The notes under the pieces are model-generated. The model worked only from the letters and a program-made list of their open reading frames with translations, was not told the origin of the DNA and did no database searches. Positions 23,540 through 36,100 of a stretch of DNA of 64,000 bases are shown here, one piece after another. Numbering within the stretch: position 1 is the stretch's first letter; each line of letters starts with the position of its first letter. Both the position numbers and the translations under genes were made by a program. Source of the stretch: Nothopassalora personata (taxonomy: Eukaryota; Ascomycota; Dothideomycetes; Mycosphaerellales; Mycosphaerellaceae); assembly GCA_033816765.1 (NCBI GenBank), contig CM066289.1, positions 3,534,001 through 3,598,000 on the forward strand, read 5' to 3'.

Positions 23540-24800
23540 GCTACTCGTCCTCATCGTCATCGTCATTGTCTTCCTCGCTATCATCACTCTCGGTGTCGAC
23601 CTCTTGCTCCGAGTCTGTCTCCTAGTCATGGTGCCCACCGTACGGCTTGAACTCATAGCCATACTCTGCACTAGACGTGATACCTGCCAAAACTCTATTC
23701 AAAACATGCTCTTCGCTCCAACACTCAAGCCGTCCCATAACGGTCTGCAGCCGTCTTAATGCAGGGGTGCTGCTGATCGTACGGAGGTGTCGCGATGTCG
23801 AATGCAGCAGAGTGCCGGCCCTTGCGCGAGGAGCGAAGCATTGATTGCATACTGACTACATGCCCGCGTCGGCTCCCATCCGAGCGATATCGATGTGTCT
23901 GACCTGGTGGCACTAGGCGAGAGCGCTCCAGTTTGGCAATATGCTCCAAAGTTTCCTCCACGGCTCGCATGCAAGCATTATAGCGTAGCGCTCAACAAGA
24001 GTTGGGTCTTGCTTTCGAGTGCCTCTCGGACGAAGCTGGGCCAAGTTACTTGGAGGAATGTAGCCAGCTGGCAAGAGGGCATTGCGGCGCATACGTTAGT
24101 GAAGTGCGCAACTGAGTCTCGGGATGTACAGCCCATTATCAGTACGCCGGGGTCTGGTCCAAGGCGACGATCGCCGTGGAAGAGCAGCCAGTCGTGCTGG
24201 CCGAAGCTAGTGAGCGTCAGTGTTCCTGAAGCGACTGGATCGAGCGTGGGCAAGATTTCCAGCAAACCTGGCAATTGTAAGTGAAGATCAAGAAGATGGT
24301 GCAGTGGGAGTACCTACGAACCAGGCCGGTGCCTTCGAGACCCTTCAAGCAGCCATCTTAGTAGAGGAAATGGTACTTCCGAGTCTTTCTTTGAACTCTG
24401 TAACGCAGCTGCGGCAATAGTTCCATAACCCCCGGACAGGTCTGAGTGTCATCAAACTGCCCCAGGATGCTCATCAGCTCCCGATCCTTGCCTCCTTGAG
24501 CACTGTAATGGGTGAGCTCGTCCTCTGCATACAGGTGGAGAAGCTCAGTATGTCGTGCCTGGCCCTTGTGGTTTGACAAGTACCGATTCCATGTTTGTAG
24601 CACTGCTTTCCATGGCTTTGAACAGCTGCGTGTACCTGATTTTTGGCTGGTCGTCTATTTCCAGTTTCAAGTTCCCTGCCTTGCTTTGCTTTTCTATATC
24701 GAGTCGGCGCTTTCTAGTCATCAGAAAAGAATCGGATGAGTGAGGTGTGTTGAGGAATGTATTGACTGATATCCCAATGCTACCAAGTATGGTCATGACG
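23540..24800 (-). pseudogene. Frameshifted gene of unknown family with an acidic C-terminal tail
   Basis: Minus-strand segments in changing frames look coding: RELMSILGQFDDTQTC and VMELLPQLRYRVQ (about 24490-24390), LTSFGQHDWLLFHGDRRLG with VAHFTNVCAAMPSC (about 24215-24080), NACMRAVEETLEHIAKLERS (about 23980-23930), LQTVMGRLECWSEEHVLNRV (about 23750-23690), and EYGYEFKPYGGHHD followed by a TAG and an acidic D/E-rich tail (about 23650-23545). The order resembles a fungal F-box/LRR-like hypothetical protein. The frame changes and internal stop suggest a recent pseudogene, although an unresolved intron set is possible. Confidence 0.4.
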
Positions 24801-27800
24801 GCTTCGGTGTTGTCCTTGATGAGATGGCGGATGATTTGAGGCTTGTCAGCACATGCTCTCGAGTAGTGGCTGGTGGAGTTCTGGATGCAGTGTGCGGAAG
24901 AGAGGTGGACGATACTCTGCGGTATGAACGATGTCGTGAGTCAAGTTGATCGCCCTCGCTCTACCGCTAGCTCTCGTTCTCTTGCCTTGCGCTCGGTAGG
25001 TCTGACTGCAATGCCTCTCTTCCTCTTCGCGATGGCGGAAACGGCTGATGTTGTTCGCAGGTTCAGAAATGTCACCTGGCGATGTGCTAGCAATGAGAGG
25101 AGGCTATTGTATCCACGCTCGAAGCATTTCCAGCGCCTACTAAGCGAGACTTTATCGGTGCCGGCGTTTCGTCGCGGAACGGGCAGATTTCGAAAGTCTT
25201 GGCATATCACAGGCAGGTCGCTTTCGATATCGACCTCAAGCATTTCAGAACATGCGATAAACCATAAAACACGATTATTACTGCTGTATGTCGACTTTCG
25301 ATGCCCACCAGAACTATGTAGATATGCAAATAAAGCAATGCATCTCTCTCTCGATGGCAAAAACAAAATACACGTTGGAAGAGGCATCTGTCTTCGAAGC
25401 AAACATGACGACACCCCAAAAGAATCGCACTTTCATCATTGTAACACATTCACGGCTGATTCCTGTCCACTGCACGTCGTATACCGTCACATATGACCAC
25501 GATAAATGTGCCGGGGACTAGGCGGACGCCTCGTCTTCCACTGTGGGCTGTCGCTCTACGCGTTGTTCGTAATTATGCGCTTCAAAATATCGTTCCACCG
25601 CACCTATCAACCGCACGCAAGCTCTCTCAAGCTACATCTCGTTGCAACAAAAAGCCGATGAAATGCTGCTGCACTGTGGATTGAACCCATAGCACACATA
25701 CTATAAAGCAGCAAAATTTTTGCCCCTAAGGGCTCCGATGGCTGTGGTTGCGTTTGTTCGCGAACCGGAGATATGCCAGTGAGTAACTGCGTGTACTCGT
25801 ACGTTGAATCTAGCGGAAACACCGCAAACCAAAGTCAGCAGTGCAATACCAAATTCCCTTGTCCTGGGCTGGTTGGGTGGCTAGTCCTGTCCAACCCAGG
25901 ACGAAGGCAGAAGTTTTAAATGCATTTATATACATTTTAACACGCTAGCCGAAGCGCTGCCGGACACGCGTTGATAGTAGCACGGTCTGAGCACCGCTTG
26001 TCCTCGAGTTCTCTGGTCCAGGCGCAGCGAGATGCCTCAGTGCTCCCACTGTAAGCAGGATCTTTGCTTGCAGTGAGCCATGCAGTTGATTAATTAGTGA
26101 CGTTTTAGATACACAGGAATCATACAAGAAGCTTGGATGGCATTAGGCAGAGAACTGCGGCTTCAAGTTAGAGATGTGGAACGTAACAATCCAGCTCTGA
26201 GGGCGATGTAGTCCTGAGGGGCAAACATCACGCAGTAAATGACGCGTACGCGCGAGTGTCTCGATCTCTGAGTCGTATTATTTTGCATGCTGTCTAAATT
26301 GTGGGGTTCTAGCGAAGGTTCGACATCGATAGGTCATCACCATGGCCTCCTTTGCCTGGCATTTCATGCCTCCTTCATCTTGAGGTGGGGAGACCGCGGC
26401 AACTTCTTTAAGGGGACTGCTGCCACTTCTTGCCAACCTCACTCTGCGACGAAGTCTATGTCGTTGCAAGGCGCAGGAGCTCTCGAAAGGAGGCCTGAGT
26501 CTTCGGACATCGTTGAGCGGTCGCAGCTGGCTTACCTCGAACGGATCGTTATGAATCAGTGCGGTCGTCGCTTGATTTTGCAGGCTGGCTTGTCCGAACA
26601 GAATAGTGTCATGGTACACCCGTCAACAAAGTGATATTATGGCAGCAAAGAATACGATACGCTCCAGCAAAAGATTGTGGTGGCTCATGCTTTTCCTCCT
26701 GTTCACATTATGGCTTGATCGAGACGCGTCATCCCATCCTTCTGCCATCTGCCCCATTCCTTGCTGAAAACTAATATCATCCTCGTCAGGTGTCCATGGC
26801 GATCTTGAGTTGACATGGACTGGCCGGGTCGACAAGAGATTTCCCATCTTCAAGAGGAAGCCGTTCATGGCACGATCTCTTTGGTCTCTTTGTCTCACCA
26901 CGCTGCCGGTGGTACCTGAGGTGTGACTTTGTGTCGCCTATTCAAATTACACTGCGCAGTTGTGCCCGAAGTCTCCTGCTCCTCTCCATCGACCTTGTTT
27001 CTTGACTGCGCCTGCCGTGCCAAGCCCACATGCCAAACTTTGCGGACATTCCAGCTCGTCACAAAGATCCGACGGCGGTAGTCGAATCAAACCTCCAAAA
27101 ACCAGCTCGGATGGCTAAGACCTGCTCGTGATACAGTGCTTCACGCTGAAGCTGCTGTGCCGACTTAACGCTTAGGTGGCAACGGAGCTCTCCTCCAGGT
27201 GTGTTCCCGGTCATGTCGTTTCTCCCTCCTCCTTCCGACATTTGCTCAATTCATGGTTGTAACCCGCCTCTTATCCTGTACCTCTCACCTCTTTCGGAGG
27301 AATCGGTTGCTGCTCGAGGTGCCGTGAGTGAGTGCGTTACAAAATCTGCCCGGCGCGAGTACTGTGGCTATCAGTCCCTTTCGTGGCCTCGGTGGTAAGG
27401 TCTCTTGATTTTGTGGCGACTGAATCTGTGACATGAGATGGGTCAGCAGCAGAATCGTCCATGACTACTATCAAATAAAGTCGAGGGGTTTGTTGTCAGA
27501 TTGGAGCGGTGGAATCAACGGGAGCAGCCCTTCGAAGTCATCGTTCCTCCAATCTCTCTTTGGCAGCCGACTTGAACATCTGTCAAGATAGTTCTTCGAT
27601 CCTACGTGATGTGCTTTTGTGCATTCTCAGCCCGCATGAGGCTTGCGGTGCCTCACAACGGGCACACTCAACCCCTCGTACGGCACATCGAGCTCTGTAT
27701 CATCATTTCAACTGGGAAGAGATATGGGTAGTAAACACCGTATGTTCTGTCCATCTGCAGGCTGTGGTGTGCCATGGAGCTGACCTTCGTCGTTGATCTC

Positions 27801-30800
27801 GGCCTTGTTCAGAAGGTGGCGAGAGAGCGCTATAGGGACATGAAGTTGTCAGCATCGTTCTCGCTCAACGCCGATAGATATTTTCGGACGGTCAGTCGTC
27901 CTCAGTCAATCGCTATATCATTAGCAGCAGCCCTTCGAAGTTGTCTTAGCAGCAGGTGATGCGATTCAGACAGAATTCCACTGAGCTGCATGGTGTATCG
28001 CACTCAAGCTCATCGCCGGAGACTTCCTCGCGACGGGGCACATTGTCTCCTCATCTGCACAACAGAGGGGTGATTCATGTTCGGGAAAGGGGAGGTCTAG
28101 GAAAGGGACGTACTTCTGGCCTCCTTGGGCCCGCAGCAGAGCCACCTTGCGACGTGACCTTGCGGCGTTGTTTGCTGGAGAAGTGTCGATGGGTCTCGCG
28201 GTTCAGAGACAGCTAGAATTGTGCACACCTATTGGAACGGCGTAAGTCTGCCACAGGCTTGATCAGCATTTGTACGAGCCTTGAAAACTCAGCTGTGTAT
28301 TTGTTCAATGTCTTTTGGCCGCGTGTCTCCCCGTCAAGCGAGCAGCAGCCCTTCAAAGCTGTTGCAATTTGTAGATGAGGCCACTGCTACATGGTATGCG
28401 CCCTGCTATCTCTTCCTGCGCCCTTGCACATCTTCGCGACGAGCAAGCTGCCTTCGGTCGGGCTTGCGGTTCGTCATCGGAGGAGGATGGAAGATCGGGT
28501 GGCGATATACCTGTACACTCGCTGGGCTTGCGCTGGCGGCTTATTTGACTGCGAAGTCGGGTGATGTGGACGTAGACGGTCAAAACTGGTCCCGAGTTGC
28601 TGGATGGCGCGGGAGAGGAGGATTGCGGAGGCGTTGTCGTTGTCGAACTGTTCGGAGACGCGTCGGCATGGGTACCTTAGAGGCTCTGCGGCCAGCAATC
28701 ATTTCTGTTGTCTGTCGATCGGAAAGAGCGAGGGGATAATTGTTCTCAGTCCAGCAGCTACATTCAACTGAGCGCTGCACATCACAGCTGCTGAACAGAC
28801 GTCTGATAGACATCCCTGTGGCGTGTAACTCATGGGAGTTTTCGGCAGTCAGCGTAAAACATGCGGGCATGATACCTCGTCAGGTCTGCCATGCCCCATC
28901 CGGGACCTCATCATCAAAAGGTGTAATAAATTGTGAGATCTGTCAAAACCCTGTTTGCTGGCTGGTGTTGCAGTCTTTCGACGCGTCAGAGAATCCTCCT
29001 CTTTTTGCAAAGCAACGTAGCTCGTCCCGGTGGCGCTTGATTGACGGTAGAAATGTTTTCGGCGACAGCCGCATGCTGTCAGCGTTTTGAGTCTCAGGCG
29101 GTGTATTCTGGAGGTTGTTCAACGCGTCTGTAAAGGTACTGGCTGTGTGTCCGTGATTGATTTTCTTCGTCCAGCGGCGGCTCGACACGTTGCCCTTGCT
29201 ACGTCGGCATGCCTCGCTGTTCGCTTTGCGTTGAACCTACATGCCGATAAGTTGACTCTGCGCGTCGAAGTGATAACATGAAAGAGTATCCTGGCATAGG
29301 AATATTCTGCTGTTGCTGTCTGCAGTCGTGAACTCGCCACCAGCCGAATCAAAGAAGGTGGCTACTCGTCCGCATGCTCACCTGCTTCTATCGAGGACAC
29401 GCTATCGATCTATGATGTCGGAGAAGCCTGTTTGGCGCTCATATTACGAATTGTTGACCGTGCGGTTGTCCTATGTCTCTCGTGACTGTGGAATTGCGCC
29501 AGCTTCACAAGCTCCATGACCGCGGGTGGCCTGTTATTGACAGTCATCGTACCGTTCTTGCTCAACCACGAGGCTCATAGTGGGTGAAATAAGATACTTG
29601 TGCGAAGGATCATGAATGCCGGCGGCAAAGGGCGTGTTGGGTAGTTGCTACTCCGAAGGACGACAAGCCTCCTGCATTGAGCTTGCAACTCCGCCGTACT
29701 CACCCTTCGCCGATCAAGCCGCACAAATAACAACAAAATCCGCACACTAACAACAGCAGCTCTACAAGGAATTGGGAGGACTGCAGGAAGAGGGTGCGGG
29801 CAAGCACTTGAGGGGCAAAGGCACAGCAGGAGAAGGAGAGGTCGAGCAGATGGCGGATCAGACGATGAGGCGATGGAGGGAGATGACTCTCCTCCATGAA
29901 CAGGCCAAAAAGGCGCCATGCATGATGGAAAGAATGGTATGTACGACGTACGCACCTGCCCAACAAGACTATGGAAAAGTCACCAGGCGATTTCGATGCT
30001 CATTGTCAAAATACTCTCGCACCTACAGTCTAACAATGGTATGACACCAGCCATGCTACGGGGCTAAGCATGGCTGGCGACACATGTGCTTGCTATGAGG
30101 AAGAAAGGAGAAGCAGATTCAGTGCGAAGAACTAAAATTTTTTATGCCTCGCTGCGGTGGCCTGTGCGCTCCAGCACCAGCATACGGACCACGAAAAGCT
30201 GTGAGAAAGTAGACAGAATGCGCGTTTTTGCTCTTCGTGGTCCACTATGTTTAGGCGGCGGGTGCAGGCTAGTGTAATCAATGATTGGGCATCTTGCATC
30301 AAAATAAAGGGGCTTAGCTTTTTGACATAAGTCTGGCCAACGCCAAGAACGGTTGCTGAGTGACGCACGAGTGAATGGTCGCCTCAGGCAGCAGCAAGAA
30401 GGCATAAAACGCGCGCGGTGAGGAGCTGGTGTCTGGCAGCGATTCTTGCAATTCGGATGGAGGAGGGCGTGGTACGAGCTTGAAGCCGAGACTGTATTAC
30501 GGCGAACATGGAATTGGAGCGACGGAGAGTGCTATGATGAGAGCAGCTCCATGGCCATGTATGGTCACTCTTCTCAGATTGCCGCCGCAACGTGTGCATG
30601 ACGGAAGGTTTGGTGGTGCGAGGACAATGAATAGCAGCTTATCAGTGGAAAAAGCACTCGCCGCCTCATGTGCTTGGCTGAAATAGGTCCATCGTCGCGA
30701 AGAGATTGGCCAGGAATGCGAAGGCTGAGGGTGGCGACCATGGCCGCACATACTGTAGTCCAGGTTAATGCTTGAGACGTGGGGAGTGCAGTACGAAGAG

Positions 30801-31851
30801 CAGGTGACCTAGCGCCCGTGATGGGAGTTCAGGGGGACAACAGTGCGAGCGATGGAAGTCGCGACGAGATGATATAACAACAGAGGGAGAGACTTGGAGA
30901 TGGCAAGTAGACCCAAGGAAGCCAGCCGAATGGCGTGGTAAACGGAAGTAAAGGTGTGTGCGCTTGCGGTTATTGCTTCTTCTCCAAGAACTCGCCGAAG
31001 CGTGTGCTTGATGAAAAATGGGCTGTCTGAGGACGGGAGGTCTCAAAGACGATGGCGACCACCAGCAAGAACACTCGCTGCCTCGCGTGCATGGCAGGCA
31101 CAATTTGATCTCCACGAACATATTGCCAACAATGCGAAAGGCAAAGTGGTGGTATGAACGTGTCCTTGAGCGTCGTGGCACCCTGAAGAAAGAGAAGCAA
31201 AGTTCAGAGCGAAGAGGGAAAATGTTTTATGCCTCGAAGCATGGTCCGTGCCACACTAGCACTTCTGGCGTGAGAAGTGGCGGGATTGGTGACAAAGTGC
31301 ACAAGCAGATCTTGTTGAACTCGCTGCTGATCGCTGCGGGATTATGGCACTACTTTTGTCCCTAGTTCAGGCTCTTTGGTTGATCACATCTGAGGTGCCA
31401 GTATGGCAAGCGTATGCGGTTGAGCCTCGAAAGGTATCCCAGGCATGTCTTGTTGTGCCCTAGCTTCTTCATCCTTTTGGGAACAGGCGAACTTATCTCC
31501 AGGGTGCAGCGATAGTCCAGTGTGTGTTGTTGTGCCAGCAGCGGGACCTCATCCTCGCTTAATTTGGCTCTGCCCTCGTCGTTCGTGAGCCTGATGCTCT
31601 GCCGCTGTCTTCGGTGCACCAGACACATCGTATAGCGGGAGGTATCTCTGCAGCCGCTCGGGTACCATTGGTAATCCATATCATAGCGCTTCTCCGCGTA
31701 CATCATTCACGACTGTAAAATGTCAGTAGGGAGCATCTCGCGTTGACTTGATAGACACTGACATCCTATTGAGGGCCATCCACAAATACACCGCGCAAGA
31801 GCTTCTCACCTGTCGCCAGCACCTGTAAGTGCTGAAGCCTTTGTTATTCTC
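24801..31851. other. Gene desert with old diverged repeats
   Basis: No frame on either strand shows a recognisable domain, although several reach 150-207 codons. Repeated short motifs occur: AGCAGCCCTTCGAAG-like sequence at about 27523, 27932 and 28332. Two pairs of diverged similar segments are seen (about 30105-30180 with 31185-31260, and about 30645-30745 with 31065-31155). Base composition is normal, so this is not RIP-type decay. Confidence 0.4.
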
Positions 31852-32250
31852 TTGGATTTTTCTAACAGTCGCCGAAGCACGCCAGTCAGCACACCCGTCA
31901 GTCTCTCCGTCGACCTCACCATTGCCAGGGGGATCCTACACCTCGCGACCGAGCGCGAGCTCGCAGAAGCCCGGCATTTCGACAACAACCCGGAGGGAGA
32001 GCAGTATCCCAACCGCACCATCGAGGTGTTCTGGCGCCAGATCATCCAAGACCACCAGGCCAGCGTCTGGCAACCGCTGCGCCTCCTCGCCACCCACGCC
32101 GACAAACAGCTGACGCTGCGCGAGAACCTCCGCGAATTCTCCCAGGCCCGAGCAGGCTACCGGCACCAGAGAAGAACTCTGTCGCAAGCAGAGAGGTGGG
32201 CTCTGTTGCGAGCGCGCAACATCTGCCGCCAGTGCCAGTGGCAAAGATGA
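31852..32250 (+). CDS. Hypothetical protein, 132 aa
   Basis: The frame reads MDFSNSRRSTPVSTPVSLSV, then the ordered helical stretch ILHLATERELAEARHFDNNP, TIEVFWRQIIQDHQASVWQP and LREFSQARAGYRHQRRTLSQ. GC rises locally compared with the flanking desert, consistent with coding sequence. It has no known domain. The N-terminal 15 residues are uncertain; the true start may lie elsewhere or be joined by splicing. It stands alone. Confidence 0.45.
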   Translation: MDFSNSRRSTPVSTPVSLSVDLTIARGILHLATERELAEARHFDNNPEGEQYPNRTIEVFWRQIIQDHQASVWQPLRLLATHADKQLTLRENLREFSQARAGYRHQRRTLSQAERWALLRARNICRQCQWQR

Positions 32251-32690
32251 CACGCTCGACGCCAGATATGACCTGGTGCAGGTCACGACAAGATACAAGC
32301 ACCCATGCTTGACACCAGAAAATGGGCCACTGCAGCATCACCTTCGCGGGTCACGCTAGGCAGTGAAGCCGGTCGATGGCAGCCACCTTCACGTGGTGAC
32401 CGGCGTGAGTAGTCCTTTGGGGCGAAACCAAGTAGGAGTAGCTCTATGAGTGAAGCCAGAAGCTGCCGAAGGTAAGTCTCAAGAGGAGGTAAAGAGGCTG
32501 TTGAGCAGGAGGCGATATGATAAGATTGAAGGTCGCCTCGGGTTGGCAGATACACCGGAAGAGGACAAGTAGGCCACCCGCTGAAGCGTTGTCTGTTTAT
32601 CAGAGCTCCTTTGTCCCGCAATCAGGGAAGAAGCAGGAAGCGCAATCACGAGCCAGAAATTCGTAGTGAATATCAAAATGACGCCACAGA

Positions 32691-33164
32691 ATGGCAGTGA
32701 ACTATACCTCCATCTCAATCTCCATTACTTCCTTCACATCCGTTCGTCTGTCTCGCCTCTCCATGCCTCGAGCATTCATCAGCTCCAGATCAACAAAACC
32801 GCAGCACAGATCCTACTCTTCCCTCCCTCACCGTACCACCACTCTCAGCCATTTGACCACCCCCAAATCTCAGCTCACCATCGAGCGCGTACAAATACTA
32901 GCGCCTGTCCAAACCCGCAGCCCAGCCGACGCCATGTTTGTCTGCTGCCTCTGTGGTACCTGCACCACCTCCTCCTCGAGCTGCGGCCGCTGTGCACACT
33001 CGGAGTGCGATAGCTGCACCCATATGGGCTACGGCCGCAGTGAGGGCGCCGTGGCGGCTCTCCTCGAGGCGGCAGAGGCAGGTCTTCAGGACGATAAGGC
33101 GGAGGATGGCACCTTCGGCAACGGTGAGGGCTCCGTTATTGAGGGAGGATTTGACTCTTTGTAG
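32691..33164 (+). CDS. Small cysteine-rich protein, zinc-finger-like
   Basis: This 157-codon frame contains MFVCCLCGTCTTSSSSCGRC followed by AHSECDSC at about residues 82-108, a dense set of CxxC pairs that could bind zinc. The preceding 80 residues are S/T/R-rich and could equally be a mitochondrial-type leader or untranslated. A second candidate start is the ATG at about 32934, just before the cysteine cluster. The tail is acidic and ends GEGSVIEGGFDSL. Fungal proteins with a similar W/F-x-C-x-x-C then C-x-x-C-x-H arrangement are common but uncharacterised. Confidence 0.45.
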   Translation: MAVNYTSISISITSFTSVRLSRLSMPRAFISSRSTKPQHRSYSSLPHRTTTLSHLTTPKSQLTIERVQILAPVQTRSPADAMFVCCLCGTCTTSSSSCGRCAHSECDSCTHMGYGRSEGAVAALLEAAEAGLQDDKAEDGTFGNGEGSVIEGGFDSL

Positions 33165-36100
33165 AGGAATTCGGAAGAGAGTCTCAGGTTGCGCATGGAG
33201 TTGCAATGGAGGGAATGATGAGTAAAGGCTACGAATTCTGACTGTACAGCTGGACGGTTGGAATATGGGAGCCTACAACTTAGAAGCTTACTCACGTTGT
33301 CAGTCTGTTTCGCATCTTTCTTCCGGGACAGTTTGGGTTCGAAGATTTGAGCTCACATGGCAGCCGCAAGCTAGACCAGTCCACCGAAGCTGTCCATACT
33401 TGTGCATCAGTCCTCCCACATCGCGACCGTACGCATTGCTATTCCGCCGATGCTAATTAACACGTCCGCGGCTTGATTTTGAGGATTATTGCTGAGCCTC
33501 ACAAATTAACCATAGCCGCCATGCCGAAAAGATAATGAACGCACGGTCTTGCAGTGGCTCTTCTCCAAGATTTTGTTACCTACCTCGCACGACTGCTTGC
33601 TCGAGGGAATTCGAGCAAGCAAGAGTTTTACCTAGCCTTGGCACATCGCCGCTGTTTCGACGAATGAACGAGCGTGCTGACGATTTGCTAGATGAAACAT
33701 AGCCTGCACGCTGTCTTAGAACAGCAGGAATCGCTCAAAGATCGTAGTTACTGTATTTCCAGTCAGCTCGTCAAAAATCGAGTCTTCCCAGCCCATGGAG
33801 AGGTTGTTGTTGACCAATGCAGATTGTTTCGCGGTATCGCCGTTCAGCTAGATCGAAAGCACCTGTGTGTTCAGATTCAGCTTGCTCTTCAATACAGCGC
33901 AAGCTCGGCACTTACTGTGACCACTCACAGTATCAAAGTATTGATATTGTTATCATCATTCTCTCCCTCTTCCAATCTCGTCAAGATATATATGAAGAGA
34001 GCTTGCCATTAAGCAAGCAGCTCCCATCGATCAATTTTGTCATCCTGTGTACACAGCCTTCCACACTGGACTTTGACATGCTTCCATAACAGCATGCGAC
34101 TTGCTTGGAAGCCCCCGCCAATCATTCTTGTCAGGTTAATGCAGGTGGTGATCGGCTCCATGTGCTTGGTATGAGAATCGAGGGAGAGTACGCTGCAGTG
34201 GATGAATCGCGGAATTGCACCACTTGATTTGTGGTGTGTGTCTCTATTGGACGTCTACGAAGAAGAGCGTTCGGCCTATAGAGTCGCCTAATTTTCCCCA
34301 TGAGGGTAATTCACCGTTTCAATTTCTGGCTCGCAACTTAGGAAGCCCGCTCTCTTCGAGAAAAGTATTGGTGGGCAAAGTAGGATATCAATGAGCTCGA
34401 GGCTCGTGCGAAGAAGATTCAGGATAGCGAGTTCCTGTCGATCGGCCTCAAACTGGGGCCATTTGGGAGTAAAGGCTGGATTTTCCAGGCTGGATGTGCC
34501 AAGCAGTCGGGAATGCTTCTGATATGGGCTCAAATCTAGGGGTTAGAGTCTTACGGCGCAGCCATAGCAGAGTGTATAACAATGATTTCTCAACTTCAGA
34601 TGGCCAGCAGTACCATAGGCTTGGTAGAGCTTCCTCGTTACATGTAGTATCGCGATCCCACAGCACATCCACTGTCGCCGTGCATATACTGCCATCTACG
34701 TGGCGGCTTTCGTATCTTTTACACCGTACATCAAAGGCGTCGCTCGCGCTGCAGAAGTCATCCTGATATCGAAGTTGGGGACATGGAGTAGACGGGCGAA
34801 GGACGTCTTAGAGCTCGTTGCCCGATCGCATCAGACAATGTCGACTGATCCAGCTGTCGCAGCAGAGACATCATCCAATCGTGCGCTTGCATGTGGACAG
34901 ACTCGTTGTCCAGAAATATGTCTCCATTCGCACTCCCGTAGCTCCTTCGGTGCTGTGCAAACATTTTTTCTTGCGTGGTCCAATGGCTCGTTGTATCGCG
35001 TTGGAGGAGCTGTCTGTTCTCTATGGTCAAGCTCAGAGATCTGAAACAATTGATCAGTCAGCCCATATAGTTCGTTAGCGGGCCATGATATACGTGATCG
35101 ACGTGCGTCTGTTGAGGTCGCTTTGCAGTGGCACGAATCCTCAAGTTTTGTGCGGCCAAACCCCGGGAATCAAGATTCGGCTCGACTTGATCATTCACAG
35201 GTTCGACATTAGGTTTTAAAACGGTAATGCCGACGACAGGCCTATTTGTGATCGCTTCTGCAGCGGGTTGGTACTGATCAATCGACACAGAATCGTGTTT
35301 TTGTCATTTTCATCAGGCATTGCTTGCAACCTCGCTTGATCTCGGAAAGCTTGGGCGCCGGATCTCCCAAATACCACAAACTCATACATAAATTGCAGTC
35401 GATGGACTTTCAAATGTGCGTAACAAGTGTTGGAAAGCGACATACACATTGTTGTGATTCCATATGATTCCATAGCTTTTTGACGTTGTTCTGAACATAA
35501 AGCTCTGCTCTATGATGGATATCGTATCTCTCGTCTCAAACCTCGACTTTCACATGCGAGCCAAGCCTCCTGCCTCGACCCAAGGACAACTCTTCTCACG
35601 ATCTTACAAGCGCCAAAAGATGATCTCCATAGTCTGGTCGATTGATCTACCGTGATGCTCGCACGTGGTCGTTCTTACAGGCTTGTCGCAAAACACCTGT
35701 GGGTGTGGGCATCGACAGTTGGAGCTTTGGATCGGACGGGGCACGTTGATGAAGGCGGCAAATCAACCGGTCAGAAGGCCGCCTCCATCCAGAGTCTTTG
35801 AATTTGCAATGCGACGGTGTTGTGCCGCTGCGTTGTTGTGATTGACATGCATCGACGGCCAAAGCTGAGGAGATATTCGACGCAGGCGTTTCGACTGCTA
35901 CCTGGTGATTCGCCCTATCAGCATAGTGAAGTCTCCTTGCGGCTAATCATAGTTGCATGCAGGGGCATTGTGGTAAGCTCACATATTGTAAGGAGAGAAG
36001 GTTGCCAAACAACTGTGATCTCATGGATGTGAGCTTGTTGAAGCACTGTCTGGCATTTGCGACTGCGAGACATGCCTAGCAACCGTTGCACTAGCTGTGT

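Noticed and set aside
24873..25496. Plus-strand 207-codon frame
   Set aside because: No ATG at a sensible start, no domain; an equally long frame lies opposite it.
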